Source: G020354085 sp964629975
GTDB taxonomy: Bacteria > Pseudomonadota > Gammaproteobacteria > Acidiferrobacterales > Sulfurifustaceae
Direction: 5' to 3'
Length of the DNA: 64,000 bases
Assembly: GCA_964629975.1 (NCBI GenBank)
Contig: CAZVUN010000002.1
Span: 1-64,000, forward strand
In this document: piece by piece, positions 35,462 through 44,833 of the stretch
Numbering within the stretch: the first letter of the stretch is position 1
Layout: each line of letters starts with the position of its first letter
Notes under the pieces: generated by a model
The model's input: only the letters and a program-made list of their open reading frames with translations
Database searches by the model: none
What the model was told of the DNA's origin: nothing
Made by a program: the position numbers and the translations under genes

Positions 35462-37219
35462 ATGACCCGACGGCGTGGGCACCGGGCCCTCGCGGCGGTG
35501 GCGCTGGCCGTGTTGGCAATCGACACGGCGCAGGCGGCTGAATCGATCCGTGACACCTATGCCGAGCACACGCGCGCGGTCGAGCTTGCGCGTGCCGGAA
35601 AGCCCGAGGAGGCGCTGTCCATACTGGAGCGGCTGCTGGCGCGCTTTCCGGATGACTATCCCCTGCAGCGCGACCACATCATGATCACGGCGCGCACGGG
35701 CGACTGCGACGCGGCCATGGCGCGCTTTGCGCGCGTGCGCCACGCCCCGCAGCTGGATGATTACCTGGTGCGCGAGCTCGCCGACTGCGGCGTACGCCGG
35801 GCGCGCGCTGGCGATTACGCGGGCGGTGGTGGCGTGCTGGCGCGGCTGCTCGCTGACTTCCCCGACGACTACCGTCTGCGGCGCGACTACATCGTGGTCA
35901 GTTCCTGGGAAGGGGAGTGCGCGCGGGTGCTCGCGCAGTTCGAGCACATCCGCGAGCAGCCCAGACTGGAAGACTACCTGGTGCGCGCGGTGGCGGACTG
36001 CGCGGTGCGCGAGGCGCGCGCCGGCGAGCACGAGGCCGGCATCGCGGTGCTGGAGGCGCTGCGGGCGCACGCGCCCGACCCGTACGTGCTCGAGCGCGAC
36101 ATCGTCGTGCTCCGGGCGTGGCGCGGCGAGTGCCCGCAGGCGCTGGCGCGCTTCGAGCGCATCCGCGACCAGTTGCGCTACGAGCCGTACCTGGTGGTGG
36201 CGGTGAGCGACTGCCAGCTCGATGCCGGACGGCGCATGGAGGCGGCGGCGCTGGTGAACGACGCCCTGGAACGGCACCCGCAGGACCCGGCGCTGCGCTT
36301 CGCCTGGCTCAAGGCGAACGTCGCGCTGCGCATGGACAGCCGTTACGACGACGAGCGCCGCGCGATCGACTTCGACACCGGGACCGACTATGACGACGGC
36401 GGTCTGCTCGAGTGGTCGGCGCGCCTGGAGGCGAGCGCGCCGGTGGCGGCGCGAACACGGCTGTACGCGCGCTACCTCGCCACGCGGTCCGACGAACCGC
36501 AATACGAGGCCGGCAACCAGCACCGCGCCGGGCTGGGCGTGCGCTATCGCTTCAATCCGCAGTGGCGCATCGACCAGGAGTTCTCGACCGACCTGCGCAA
36601 CAGCGGGCAGGGCGGATCGGCGACGGAGGTCATCTACGATCCGCGCGACACCTGGCAGCTCGTCGCCGGTTACACCACGTTCGCCGAGGACGTCCCCTTG
36701 CGTGCGCGCGCCGCCGGGGTCGAGTCGGACCGCATCGACCTGCGCGCAGAGTACAACAGCCTGGACTACGTGTGGCGCGGGATGCTGGCGGGGAGCGCCT
36801 ATGACTTCAGCGACGGCAACCAGCGCCGCAGCGGCTACGCCACCGTGGGCTACGCCTTCGAGATGCTGCCGTACCGCGAGCAGCGCGTGTTTCTCGAGTG
36901 GTCACAGGTGAGCAACACCCTCGAAGACACCGTGTACTTCAACCCGAGTCGCGACCGCAGCCTCGGCCTGACCCATCGCACCGACTTCGTGCACGAGTCG
37001 CGCTATGAGCGCCATGTCGATACCCTGCTGCTGAGCGCGGCCGCGGCCTCGCAGGCCGGCTATGCGACCAAGCCGGAGTGGTCCGTGACCTACGAACAGC
37101 ACTACGACTTCGACGAGCTCACCTATCTGGCGTGGGCCGCCGGCGTGGCACAGCGCTATTACGACGGCGGCGCGCAGACCGAGGTCAACGCGCGTCTGCG
37201 CTTCGTGCGGAGGTTCTAG
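35462..37219 (+). CDS. pgaA: Poly-beta-1,6-GlcNAc export porin, PgaA-like (short)
   Basis: The 585-residue outer-membrane protein has a signal peptide (ALAAVALAVLAIDTAQAAE), about 300 residues of helical TPR-like repeats, and a C-terminal region of alternating Tyr-rich strands ending in a terminal Phe (FVRRF), as expected for a beta-barrel. The repeats are a degenerate unit of about 71 residues seen three times (starting near residues 78, 150 and 220), each with a GDC/GEC motif, an ARFxxxR segment and a DC near its end. E. coli PgaA is about 800 residues, so the TPR region is much shorter. The start at 35462 gives the signal peptide; the frame upstream overlaps serS. Confidence 0.8.
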   Translation: MTRRRGHRALAAVALAVLAIDTAQAAESIRDTYAEHTRAVELARAGKPEEALSILERLLARFPDDYPLQRDHIMITARTGDCDAAMARFARVRHAPQLDDYLVRELADCGVRRARAGDYAGGGGVLARLLADFPDDYRLRRDYIVVSSWEGECARVLAQFEHIREQPRLEDYLVRAVADCAVREARAGEHEAGIAVLEALRAHAPDPYVLERDIVVLRAWRGECPQALARFERIRDQLRYEPYLVVAVSDCQLDAGRRMEAAALVNDALERHPQDPALRFAWLKANVALRMDSRYDDERRAIDFDTGTDYDDGGLLEWSARLEASAPVAARTRLYARYLATRSDEPQYEAGNQHRAGLGVRYRFNPQWRIDQEFSTDLRNSGQGGSATEVIYDPRDTWQLVAGYTTFAEDVPLRARAAGVESDRIDLRAEYNSLDYVWRGMLAGSAYDFSDGNQRRSGYATVGYAFEMLPYREQRVFLEWSQVSNTLEDTVYFNPSRDRSLGLTHRTDFVHESRYERHVDTLLLSAAAASQAGYATKPEWSVTYEQHYDFDELTYLAWAAGVAQRYYDGGAQTEVNARLRFVRRF

Positions 37220-37222
37220 GCC

Positions 37223-38794
37223 GTGCGCGCGGCGTGGCTGGCACTGGTGGGGTGGCTGCCGCTGAGCGGCCTGGCGGGCGGCGAGATCGCGGTGCTCACC
37301 TACCACGACATCGTCGCGCAGCGCGGCGGCGACGCCTATGCCGTGACCCGGGACGACTTGCGCAGCCACCTCGCCTATCTCAAGCGCGAGGGCTACACGC
37401 CGGTGAGTCTGGCGCAGATCGAACGCGCCGGCCGCGGCGGGGCGGCGTTGCCGGCCAAGCCGGTGGTGCTCAGCTTTGACGACGGCCTCAAGAGCTACGC
37501 GAGCGAGGCGGTACCGCTGCTCAGGGACTACGGCTATCCCTCGGTATTGAGCATCGTGACCTCCTGGATCGACGGGGCAAGGGCGCCGGCCGAGTACCGT
37601 GGGCGCTTCCTCAGCTGGGAGGAGCTGCGCGCCCTCGATGCCTCGCCGCTGATCGAGATCGTCTCGCACAGTCACGATCTGCACCGGGCGCTGCGCGCCA
37701 ATCCGCAGGGCAACGAGGCGCCGGCGGCGGTGACGCGCGAGTACCGCGTACCGGGCGGCTACGAGTCGGAAGACGACGTGCGCGCGCGCCTGCGTGCCGA
37801 TCTCGCGCGCACGCGTGCGCGTTTCGAGGCCGAGCTCAGGCGCCCGCCGCGCGCCATCACCTGGCCCTACGGGGCCTACGACCAGCTGGCCGTGGAGGAG
37901 GCCGCGCGCCTCGGCATGCGCCTGCACCTGACGCTCGACGAGCGCCCGGCGACGCTCAACGACCTGCCGCGCGTCAACCGCATGATCGTCTACAAATACC
38001 GGCGTCTGGCGGATCTCGACGACATGCTGCGCTTTCGCGCCTACCGCAACACGCAACTGCGCTTCGTGCAGATCGATCTCGAGGCCTGGGCCGGCAAGTC
38101 CGGGGAGGCGCAGGAGGAGCTGTTGTCGGCGCTGGTGCAGCGCCTGCAGCTGCTCGGCGTCAACGCCCTGCTGGTTGATCCGCTCACGCGCGACCGGCGC
38201 GGCGCGTTCTTTCCGACCGACGCGCTGCCGGTGCGCAGCGAGGTACTCAACCGCGTACTGCATCAGGTGCAGACCCGGGCGCGGGTCGCGCACCTGTACC
38301 TGCGGCTGCCGGCGCGGATCGAGGGCGCGGACATCCTGCGCGTGTACTCCGATCTGGCACGCCTGCACCGGTTCAACGGTGTGGTGTTCGAGGGCAAGGG
38401 CGAGGCACCCGTGCTCGCGCGTGCCGTCGAACGCCTGCGCTATCACCAGCCGACCCTGCAGGTCGGGGTCGTGGCCGGGGACGGCAGCGAGGACCTGGCG
38501 GCGGACTTCGTGCTCAGCGAGATTGCGCTGCCCGAGCAGGCCGAGCGCGTCTCGGCGCTGGCGGGCGCGCGGCTGGCCGGCGGGCGCACGACGCTCTTCC
38601 TGTTGCGGCGTGCCGCCGGCGGCGACGACCAGGTGCTGCGCGATGCGATGCGCGCGCTGCGCAGCGCCGGGGCGGCGCACTACGGCTACAGCAACGACGA
38701 CTTCACCGGTAACGTCCCGGATGTGCTGCGCGTGGTCCGGGAGCTGCGCGCGCACACGGTCGTGCGCGATGACCGCGCGCAGGGGGGCCGCTAG
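37223..38794 (+). CDS. pgaB: Poly-beta-1,6-GlcNAc N-deacetylase PgaB-like
   Basis: The 523-residue protein has a short N-terminal signal, then a CE4 deacetylase domain with EIAVLTYHDIV, the metal and base motif LSFDDG (Asp86, Asp87) and SHSHDLH (His149 and His151 region), and RPPRAITWPYGAYD. A C-terminal glycosidase-like domain follows from about residue 270 (LRFVQIDLEAW, NALLVDPLTRDRRGAFFPTDALP), shorter than in E. coli PgaB (672 residues). No lipobox Cys is seen, so it may be periplasmic or anchored by its signal. It starts 3 bases after pgaA and 2 bases before pgaCD. Confidence 0.85.
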   Translation: MRAAWLALVGWLPLSGLAGGEIAVLTYHDIVAQRGGDAYAVTRDDLRSHLAYLKREGYTPVSLAQIERAGRGGAALPAKPVVLSFDDGLKSYASEAVPLLRDYGYPSVLSIVTSWIDGARAPAEYRGRFLSWEELRALDASPLIEIVSHSHDLHRALRANPQGNEAPAAVTREYRVPGGYESEDDVRARLRADLARTRARFEAELRRPPRAITWPYGAYDQLAVEEAARLGMRLHLTLDERPATLNDLPRVNRMIVYKYRRLADLDDMLRFRAYRNTQLRFVQIDLEAWAGKSGEAQEELLSALVQRLQLLGVNALLVDPLTRDRRGAFFPTDALPVRSEVLNRVLHQVQTRARVAHLYLRLPARIEGADILRVYSDLARLHRFNGVVFEGKGEAPVLARAVERLRYHQPTLQVGVVAGDGSEDLAADFVLSEIALPEQAERVSALAGARLAGGRTTLFLLRRAAGGDDQVLRDAMRALRSAGAAHYGYSNDDFTGNVPDVLRVVRELRAHTVVRDDRAQGGR

Positions 38795-38796
38795 TC

Positions 38797-40590
38797 ATGC
38801 ACGCCTTCATGCATGCGATCTTCTGGTTCGTGTTCCTGTACCCGCTGTTCATGGCGATCCTGTGGATGATGGGGGCGATGGTGTTCTTCGCGCGCCGCGA
38901 GCGGCAGGAGCGCACCCCGCCGGAGCTGCCGGAGCATCCGCGCGTGGCGATCCTGGTGCCGTGCCACAACGAGGCGGTGGTGATCCGCGACACCATCTCG
39001 CAGCTCATGAAGAACCGCTACCCGAACTTCGAGATCATCGCCATCGACGACGGCAGCACCGATGGCACCAACGACATCCTGCACGAGCTCGCGCGCGAGC
39101 ACGACCGCCTGCGCGTGGTCACGCTCACGCGCAACTTCGGCAAGGCCATGGCGCTGCGCGCCGGCACGCTCGCGAGCTCGGCGGAGTTTCTCATGTGCAT
39201 CGACGCCGACGCGCTGCTCGACCGGGATGCGCTGTTCTGGATGATGCGGCATTTCCTCAACGGTCCGCGCGTCGGCGCGGTCACCGGCAACCCGCGGGTG
39301 GTCAACCGCACCAGCCTGCTGGCGCGCATCCAGATCGGCGAGTTCTCTGCCATCATCGGCATGGTCAAGCGCACGCAACGCGATATCGGGCGGGTGTTCA
39401 CGGTGTCGGGGGTGAACGCCTGCTTCCGGCGCGCCGCGGTGCACCAGGTCGGGTTCTGGTCGCCGGAGACCGTGACCGAGGACATCGACATCAGCTGGAA
39501 GCTGCAGCTGCGCTACTGGGACGTGCGCTACGAGCCGATGGCGCTTACCTGGATCCTGGTGCCGGAGACGCTGCGTGCGCTTTGGCGCCAGCGCCTGCGC
39601 TGGGCGCAGGGCGGGGTGGAGGCGGCGCTCAAGTACGGGCGGGAGCTGCGTCACTGGACCAAGCGGCGCATGTGGTCGGTGATCGTGGAGTACTGGGTCG
39701 GGGTGGCGTGGTGCTATGCCTTCGCCTTCACCGTGCTGTGCTGGGCCGGCACCAACTTCCTGCCACCGGGCACCTGGCCGCAGGTCATGGCGGTGCCGAC
39801 GCTGGTGCCGGGCTGGACCGGCGTGGTGCTGGGCGTGACCTGCCTCGCGCAGTTCATCGTGGGACTCGTGCTCGACGGCAACTACGAGCGGCGCGGCCTG
39901 CTGCGCTACCTGTACTGGGCGATCTGGTACCCGGCGGTCTACTGGATGATCAATGCCGCCACCACCATCGTCGCGGTGCCGAAGGGCCTGCGCCAGCGTG
40001 GCAAGACGCGCTATGCGACCTGGAAGAGTCCGGGCCGGCGCATGCGTGACCTGCTGCTGCGCAAGCGCGCCAAGCGCGGACCCGAGCATCGCCACTACTA
40101 TGCCGAAAGCCCGCTGGTGGCGACCTCGCGGCGTGCCGTGGAAGTGGTGCTGACCACGCTGTTCTGGGGGCTGTGGGCCTACCTGGTGGCGCCGATGCTG
40201 AGCCTGCTGCTGTGGTTCGGCGGCGTGTACCTGTTCGTCGATCGCATGATCACGCTCGGCGGCTACGAGGCATTCGCGCGCGAGCTGGCCACGTATTCGC
40301 TGGTGGTGGCAGTCATGTGCGTGGTGCTGCTGGGGTGGGTGCTGTGGAACCAGCGGCGCTATGGCGGGGCGCGCAACCGCCGCACCGTCCACCCCCGTCA
40401 CCTGTCGGACGCGGAGCTGGCCCGCGCCATGCACCTGTCGCCCAAGTGTGTTGCGGCATTGCACGACAGCGCGACGATCGCCCTGCGCTTCGACGAGCAC
40501 GGCCATCCGTTGATCGAGCGCGCCTCGGCGAGCGGCGCGCAGAGTCGCTGCGCCACCGGGCGCAAGACGTCGGTGGCGGCAAGTCGCTAG
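38797..40590 (+). CDS. PgaC-PgaD fusion: poly-GlcNAc synthase with its c-di-GMP-dependent partner
   Basis: The 597-residue membrane protein has an N-terminal PgaC part (residues 1 to about 415): two membrane helices around a GT2 domain with AIDDGSTDG, CIDADAL, TEDID (227-231) and the QRLRW motif (265-269), then further helices. After a charged linker (about 415-440) comes a PgaD-like part: two helices (VVLTTLFWGLWAYLVAPML and a later TYSLVVAVMCVVLLGWVLW) followed by NQRRYGGARNRR and a cytoplasmic LSDAELARAMHLSP segment. PgaD normally is a separate protein of about 140 residues. PgaC-PgaD pairs bind c-di-GMP at their interface. No separate pgaD is present here. Confidence 0.8.
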   Translation: MHAFMHAIFWFVFLYPLFMAILWMMGAMVFFARRERQERTPPELPEHPRVAILVPCHNEAVVIRDTISQLMKNRYPNFEIIAIDDGSTDGTNDILHELAREHDRLRVVTLTRNFGKAMALRAGTLASSAEFLMCIDADALLDRDALFWMMRHFLNGPRVGAVTGNPRVVNRTSLLARIQIGEFSAIIGMVKRTQRDIGRVFTVSGVNACFRRAAVHQVGFWSPETVTEDIDISWKLQLRYWDVRYEPMALTWILVPETLRALWRQRLRWAQGGVEAALKYGRELRHWTKRRMWSVIVEYWVGVAWCYAFAFTVLCWAGTNFLPPGTWPQVMAVPTLVPGWTGVVLGVTCLAQFIVGLVLDGNYERRGLLRYLYWAIWYPAVYWMINAATTIVAVPKGLRQRGKTRYATWKSPGRRMRDLLLRKRAKRGPEHRHYYAESPLVATSRRAVEVVLTTLFWGLWAYLVAPMLSLLLWFGGVYLFVDRMITLGGYEAFARELATYSLVVAVMCVVLLGWVLWNQRRYGGARNRRTVHPRHLSDAELARAMHLSPKCVAALHDSATIALRFDEHGHPLIERASASGAQSRCATGRKTSVAASR

Positions 40591-40888
40591 TGGCGGCTGC
40601 GCGTCATCGCGATATCGGGCACAATTGCCGGACAGCGTCCAAGGAGAGCGGGCCGCGTGGGCGAGACGCAGATGTCGTGAACACAGCTAACGTGTGTTCA
40701 CGCCGTCGAGCGCTCGGCCATGGGTGAGGCGGAGCAGTCGCGAAGGTTCTGTGGACCTCTGCGCCGCTGAACGGACGTGCCAGGGATGGCATGTCCCGGG
40801 TCAGCAAGCGAAGCGGGACGCGTAGCGCCGCTGAGCCGGGCGGGTGGGCGCACCAGGGACGGTGGCAGGGCGGCACAACACAAGTTCC
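40591..40888 (+). other. Intergenic region before tRNA-Ser
   Basis: Nearly 300 bases between pgaCD and the tRNA gene. Apart from an inverted repeat at 40677-40701, I find no gene. Long minus-strand frames that cross the tRNA are the well-known artefact of translating a tRNA-Ser gene backwards. Confidence 0.5.
40677..40701 (+). repeat. Perfect 9-bp inverted repeat downstream of pgaCD
   Basis: GTGAACACA and its exact complement TGTGTTCAC flank a 7-base spacer (gctaacg), 87 bases after the pgaCD stop. There is no T tract, so it may be a protein-binding palindrome or an RNA processing hairpin rather than a terminator. Confidence 0.5.
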
Positions 40889-40976
40889 GGAGAGGTGGCC
40901 GAGTGGTTTAAGGCGGCGGTCTTGAAAACCGTTGACCCGCAAGGGTCCGGGGGTTCGAATCCCTCCCTCTCCGCCA
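40889..40976 (+). tRNA. tRNA-Ser (anticodon UGA)
   Basis: 88 bases folding as a class II tRNA: acceptor GGAGAGG pairing with CCTCTCC (40966-40972), discriminator G, and an encoded CCA at 40974-40976. The anticodon loop CTTGAAA (40921-40927) gives anticodon TGA at 40923-40925. A long variable arm (gacccgcaagggtc) is present, and the T loop gggttcgaatccc is standard. It reads UCA and related serine codons. Confidence 0.97.
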
Positions 40977-40977
40977 T

Positions 40978-41019
40978 GCACAAGCAAATGGGGCCCTCGT
41001 GGGCCCCATTTGCTTGTGC
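40978..41019 (+). terminator. Perfect 19-bp hairpin right after tRNA-Ser
   Basis: GCACAAGCAAATGGGGCCC (40978-40996) is followed by a 4-base loop tcgt and its exact 19-base complement (41001-41019). It begins one base after the tRNA CCA. It is unusually long and perfect, lacks a T tract, and would also form from the other strand, so it may stop transcription from both sides or guide 3' processing. Confidence 0.7.
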
Positions 41020-41269
41020 GTCGGTTGAAGGCGGCTTCGGCCCCTTCGGGGCGAGAACCCTGACGAACCGGGATGTACCCCTGCCGCGCGAGCGCACGGA
41101 TGCGCGCAGCGGCCTGCCTCTGCGCCAATCCAGACAGCAGGGGGCAGGTGGTGCGCCTTTCTGTTTGGAGGCGTGTGGGGGGCTGTGGCCGGATCGATTC
41201 CTGTGCACGGGGAGGCGCAAGTGGCGCGAGGGCGCAGGGAGGTGCGGCGCGAGCCCGTTTTGCGCCGGC
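41020..41269 (+). other. Intergenic region between tRNA-Ser and malic enzyme
   Basis: 250 bases with no supported gene. The sequence is GC-rich with short GC hairpins (for example ccccttcgggg at about 41041) but no clear function. The frames across it lack start sites and coding bias. Confidence 0.4.
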
Positions 41270-43009
41270 TCAAACGAACGGCGCGCGTTGTGCCGCGTTT
41301 GCCGTTTCGCGACCGCAGGGGCCGGGGTGGCGCCCCGATACGTAGGACGGATAGGCCGGTTCGTACATCTGGTCACGAATGCTCTGTGCCACGTCGGCTG
41401 GCACCGGCGCCTGCGCCAGTCCGCGCGCATAGGCGAGCTGTGCGACCGCCGTGGCGATGTCCGCGGAGAGGTCGCGGATGTGGGCGAGCGGGGGATAGAG
41501 GCGGCCCTGCGCGAGGTCCTCGTCCGTGACACGCGCGGCCAGCGTGCGCGCCGCTACCAGGAACATCTCGTCGGTGACGGTGCGGGCGCGCGCGGTGATC
41601 ACGCCGAGCGCGACACCCGGAAAGATGTACACGTTGTTGCCCTGACCGGGCACGTAGGTGTGGCCCTCGAGCTCGACCGGCGCGAACGGGCTGCCGCTCG
41701 CGAAGATCGCGCGCCCTCCGCTCCAGGCATAGGCATGCTCGGCGGTGCATTCGGCCTTGGCGGTCGGGTTGGACAGCGCGAAGATGATTGGCCGCGGGTT
41801 GTTGCGCGCCATCGCCTCGATCACCGGCTGGGTGAAGGCGCCGCCGACCGCGGACACACCGATCAGTGCCGTCGGACGCAATGCCTCGATCGCCGCTCGC
41901 AGATCGGCGAGCGGCGCGTGGGCATGCGCAAACGGGCGCTTGTGCGCGGGCAGGTCGGTGCGCGCCTGCACCACCAGGCCGTGCGTGTCGATCAGCCAGC
42001 AGTGGGTGCGCGCCTCGGCTTCGCCCAGGCCCTCGTCCTGGAGGGCGGCGACGATCGCGTTGGCGATGCCGAGGGCGGCCTCGCCGGCGCCAAGAAACAG
42101 GAAACGCTGGTCGGCGAGCCGCCCGCCGGTCAGGCGCAGCGCCGCGTACAGGCCGGCGAGCGACGCGGCCCCGGTGCCCTGGATGTCGTCGTTGAAGCAG
42201 CACAGGCGCTCGCGGTACTGGTCGAGCAGGCGGAAGGCGTTGGCGTTGCCGAAGTCCTCGAACTGCAGCAGCGCCTGGGGAAACACGCGCTGCACCGCCG
42301 CCACCAGCTCCTCGACCAGCGCGTCGTAGGCCGGCCCGCGCAGGCGCCGGCGGCGCGTGCCGATGTAGAGCGGGTCGGCCAGGAGCGCAGCGTTTTCCGT
42401 CCCCACATCGAGCATCAGCGGCAGCGTGGTGAGCGGGGCAATACCGGCGCACACCGTATAGAGCGTGAGCTTGCCGACCGGGATGCCCATGCCGTTGGCG
42501 CCCAGGTCGCCGAGGCCGAGGATGCGCTCGCCGTCGGTCACGACGATGGCACGCACCGCGTCGCCATACGGCCAGTTGCGCAGCACCGGTTCGACGCGCC
42601 CGCGGTCGTCGGCGCACACGTACAGGCCGCGCGGGCGCTGGAAGATGTGCCCGTACATCTGGCAGGCGAGCCCGACCGTGGGCGTGTACACGATCGGGAT
42701 CAGCTCCTCGGCATGGTCGTACAGCACGCGGAAGAACAGGGTCTCGTTGCGATCGTGCAGCGCGCTCAGGTGGATGAAGCGCTCGAGATCGCTCGCCTGG
42801 CGGCGCACGTTCTCCAGCACGCGCGCGACCTGCTGCTCGATGGTCGACACCTGCGGCGGCAGCAGGCCGTGCAGGCCGAGGGCCTCGCGCTCGGCCGCGG
42901 TAAAGGCGGTGCCTTTGTTGAGCACCGGGTCGCGCAGCAGCGCGAGCCCGCGCGGCAGGCGTCCAGCATAGTGTCTGGTCTTGATCGCGATGTCGGGGTG
43001 CAGGGTCAC
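41270..43009 (-). CDS. NAD(P)-dependent malic enzyme
   Basis: The 579-residue enzyme decarboxylates malate to pyruvate. It is the large (about 60 kDa) type: [39 protein letters not shown], the metal site [14 protein letters not shown] and [11 protein letters not shown], the nucleotide loop [19 protein letters not shown], and a C-terminal [22 protein letters not shown]. These match MaeA/SfcA-type proteins; NAD versus NADP preference cannot be settled by reading. It is followed on the same strand by the shadow of tRNA flanks, and preceded by pgm 21 bases away. Confidence 0.93.
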   Translation of the reverse strand: MTLHPDIAIKTRHYAGRLPRGLALLRDPVLNKGTAFTAAEREALGLHGLLPPQVSTIEQQVARVLENVRRQASDLERFIHLSALHDRNETLFFRVLYDHAEELIPIVYTPTVGLACQMYGHIFQRPRGLYVCADDRGRVEPVLRNWPYGDAVRAIVVTDGERILGLGDLGANGMGIPVGKLTLYTVCAGIAPLTTLPLMLDVGTENAALLADPLYIGTRRRRLRGPAYDALVEELVAAVQRVFPQALLQFEDFGNANAFRLLDQYRERLCCFNDDIQGTGAASLAGLYAALRLTGGRLADQRFLFLGAGEAALGIANAIVAALQDEGLGEAEARTHCWLIDTHGLVVQARTDLPAHKRPFAHAHAPLADLRAAIEALRPTALIGVSAVGGAFTQPVIEAMARNNPRPIIFALSNPTAKAECTAEHAYAWSGGRAIFASGSPFAPVELEGHTYVPGQGNNVYIFPGVALGVITARARTVTDEMFLVAARTLAARVTDEDLAQGRLYPPLAHIRDLSADIATAVAQLAYARGLAQAPVPADVAQSIRDQMYEPAYPSYVSGRHPGPCGRETANAAQRAPFV

Positions 43010-43030
43010 GGGGGCGCGCTGCGCGTCGGT

Positions 43031-44674
43031 CTAGGGGGCGAGCGCCTCGCGCACGATGGCCTGCGCCTCGCGCACGATGGCCTGCAGGTGCTCGGCGCTG
43101 CGCAGGCTCTCGGCATAGAGCTTGTAGATGTTCTCGGTGCCGGACGGGCGCGCCGCGAACCAGCCGTTGGCGGTCACGACCTTGAGCCCGCCGATGGCGG
43201 CGTTGTTGCCGGGCGCGTGCGTGAGCTTGGCGATGATGGGATCGCCGGCGAGCGTCGTCGCCTGCACGGCCTCGGCGGTCAGGCGCTTGAAGGCCGCCTT
43301 CTGTTCGGGCGTGGCCGGCGCGTCGATGCGCTGGTAGTAAGGTGTGCCGTGCTCGCGTGCCAGGCGCTGGTAATAGATGCCGGGGTCGGCGCCGGTGCGT
43401 GCCGTGATCTCGGCGGCCAGCAGGCCGAGGATGATGCCGTCCTTGTCCGTGGTCCACACGCTGCCGTCGCGCTGCAGGAAACTCGCCCCGGCGCTCTCCT
43501 CGCCGCCGAAGCAGAGCGAGCCGGCGAGCAGCCCCGGCGCGAACCACTTGAAGCCGACCGGCACTTCGAGCAGGCGCCGGCCGAGCGCCGCCACCACGCG
43601 ATCGATGAGCGCACTGCTCACCAGCGTCTTGCCGACCGCGACCGTCTCGGGCCAGTGCGGGCGATGGGTGAGGAGATAGTGGATTGCGACCGCCAGGTAG
43701 TGGTTGGGGTTCAGCAACCCGAGCGAGCGCGTGACGATGCCGTGTCGGTCGACATCGGCATCATTGCCCCAGGCGATGTCGAAGCGGTCCTTGAGCCCGA
43801 CCAGTCCGGCCATGGCGTAGGGGCTGGAGCAGTCCATGCGGATCTTGCCGTCATGGTCGAGCGTCATGAAGCCGAACGTCGGATCGACCGTCGGATTGAC
43901 CACCTCGATCTGCAGTCCGTAGCGCGCCGCGATCGGCTGCCAGTAGCCGACCGCCGCGCCGCCGAGCGGGTCGACGCCGATCGCGATGCCGGCGTCGCGG
44001 ATCGCCGCCATGTCGATCACCCGCTCGAGCGCAGCGACATACGGGCCGACCAGATCCTCGGCGCGCAGCGTCGCGGCCTGCCGCGCCTGCTCGTAGGGCA
44101 GGCGGCGCACGCCGCGATTGCCGTCGCGCAGCAGCGCATTGGCGCGGTTCTGGATCCAGTCGGTGACGTCGGTGTCGGCCGGTCCGCCGTTCGGCGGGTT
44201 GTACTTGAAGCCGCCGTCGCGCGGCGGATTGTGCGAGGGCGTTACCACGATGCCGTCGGCGCGCGCCGCGGGGTTGCCGCGGTTGTGATCGACAATGGCG
44301 CGCGAGATCGACGGCGTCGGCGTGTAGCCGTCATCGCGCTGGATGATGGTCGGCACGGCGTTGGCGGCCAGCACCTCGAGCGCGGTGCGTTCCGCCGGGC
44401 GCGACAGCGCGTGCGTGTCCTTGCCGAGATAGAGCGGGCCGCTGATGCCGTGCGCCGCGCGGTATTCGCAGATCGCCTGGGTGATGGCGAGGATGTGCGC
44501 TTCGTTGAAGCTGCCGTCGAACGCGCTGCCGCGGTGGCCGCTGGTGCCGAAGGCGACCAGCTGGCTGGGGTCGGTGACGTCCGGGCGGCGTTCGGCATAG
44601 GCACGCAGCAGCGCGGCAACGTCGATCAGGCTGTCGTGCGGCGCCGGCTTGCCGGCAAGCGGATGCAGGGGCAT
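43031..44674 (-). CDS. pgm: Phosphoglucomutase (alpha-D-glucose phosphate specific)
   Basis: The 547-residue enzyme interconverts glucose 1- and 6-phosphate. It has [19 protein letters not shown] near the N-terminus, the phosphoserine loop [18 protein letters not shown] near residue 150, the metal loop [13 protein letters not shown] and sugar loop [10 protein letters not shown], and the phosphate loop [20 protein letters not shown] 44674 gives the usual MPLHPLAGK start. The last residues contain a 7-residue tandem repeat (QAIVREA twice) from a 21-base duplication. It could feed glucose-1-phosphate to GalU. Confidence 0.94.
   Translation of the reverse strand: MPLHPLAGKPAPHDSLIDVAALLRAYAERRPDVTDPSQLVAFGTSGHRGSAFDGSFNEAHILAITQAICEYRAAHGISGPLYLGKDTHALSRPAERTALEVLAANAVPTIIQRDDGYTPTPSISRAIVDHNRGNPAARADGIVVTPSHNPPRDGGFKYNPPNGGPADTDVTDWIQNRANALLRDGNRGVRRLPYEQARQAATLRAEDLVGPYVAALERVIDMAAIRDAGIAIGVDPLGGAAVGYWQPIAARYGLQIEVVNPTVDPTFGFMTLDHDGKIRMDCSSPYAMAGLVGLKDRFDIAWGNDADVDRHGIVTRSLGLLNPNHYLAVAIHYLLTHRPHWPETVAVGKTLVSSALIDRVVAALGRRLLEVPVGFKWFAPGLLAGSLCFGGEESAGASFLQRDGSVWTTDKDGIILGLLAAEITARTGADPGIYYQRLAREHGTPYYQRIDAPATPEQKAAFKRLTAEAVQATTLAGDPIIAKLTHAPGNNAAIGGLKVVTANGWFAARPSGTENIYKLYAESLRSAEHLQAIVREAQAIVREALAP
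43044..43085 (-). repeat. 21-base tandem duplication at the pgm 3' end
   Basis: Two identical adjacent copies of a 21-base unit (43044-43064 and 43065-43085) encode QAIVREA twice just before the C-terminus of phosphoglucomutase. The reading frame is kept. Confidence 0.9.
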
Positions 44675-44760
44675 GGGGCGATTCCAGGTCGGTCGTCTAA
44701 GGCTAGCCGGTGTCGCGCGCCACCACAATGCGGGCGCGCAACCGCGGCGCGTCGAGGACG

Positions 44761-44774
44761 TTGATCTTTGTCAA
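44761..44774 (+). promoter_or_regulatory. FNR/ANR-type box upstream of the GDH/oxidoreductase operon
   Basis: TTGAT-CTTT-GTCAA has nine of ten consensus bases of the FNR/ANR site TTGAT-N4-ATCAA. Its centre (44767.5) is 32 bases from the centre of a good -10, TATATA at 44797-44802. This matches activation from position -41.5 with a start near 44809, 25 bases before the ATG at 44834. Confidence 0.75.
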
Positions 44775-44796
44775 ACCGCGCACCGCCGCAGCACGG

Positions 44797-44802
44797 TATA
44801 TA
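44797..44802 (+). promoter_or_regulatory. -10 element of the GDH/oxidoreductase operon
   Basis: TATATA at the exact spacing expected for an FNR-dependent class II promoter; no sigma-70 -35 hexamer lies at the normal place, in line with activator dependence. Confidence 0.6.
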
Positions 44803-44833
44803 GAGACGGAGCCACCGGCGCGGCGGGGTGTCC

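Noticed and set aside
40604..41532. Minus-strand frames with [12 protein letters not shown] and [15 protein letters not shown] translations
   Set aside because: These are backward translations of the tRNA-Ser gene, a common false ORF; the real feature is the tRNA at 40889-40976.
40844..44764. A 1306-residue plus-strand frame
   Set aside because: It is antisense to malic enzyme and phosphoglucomutase, which carry full family motifs; long frames are expected opposite GC-rich genes.
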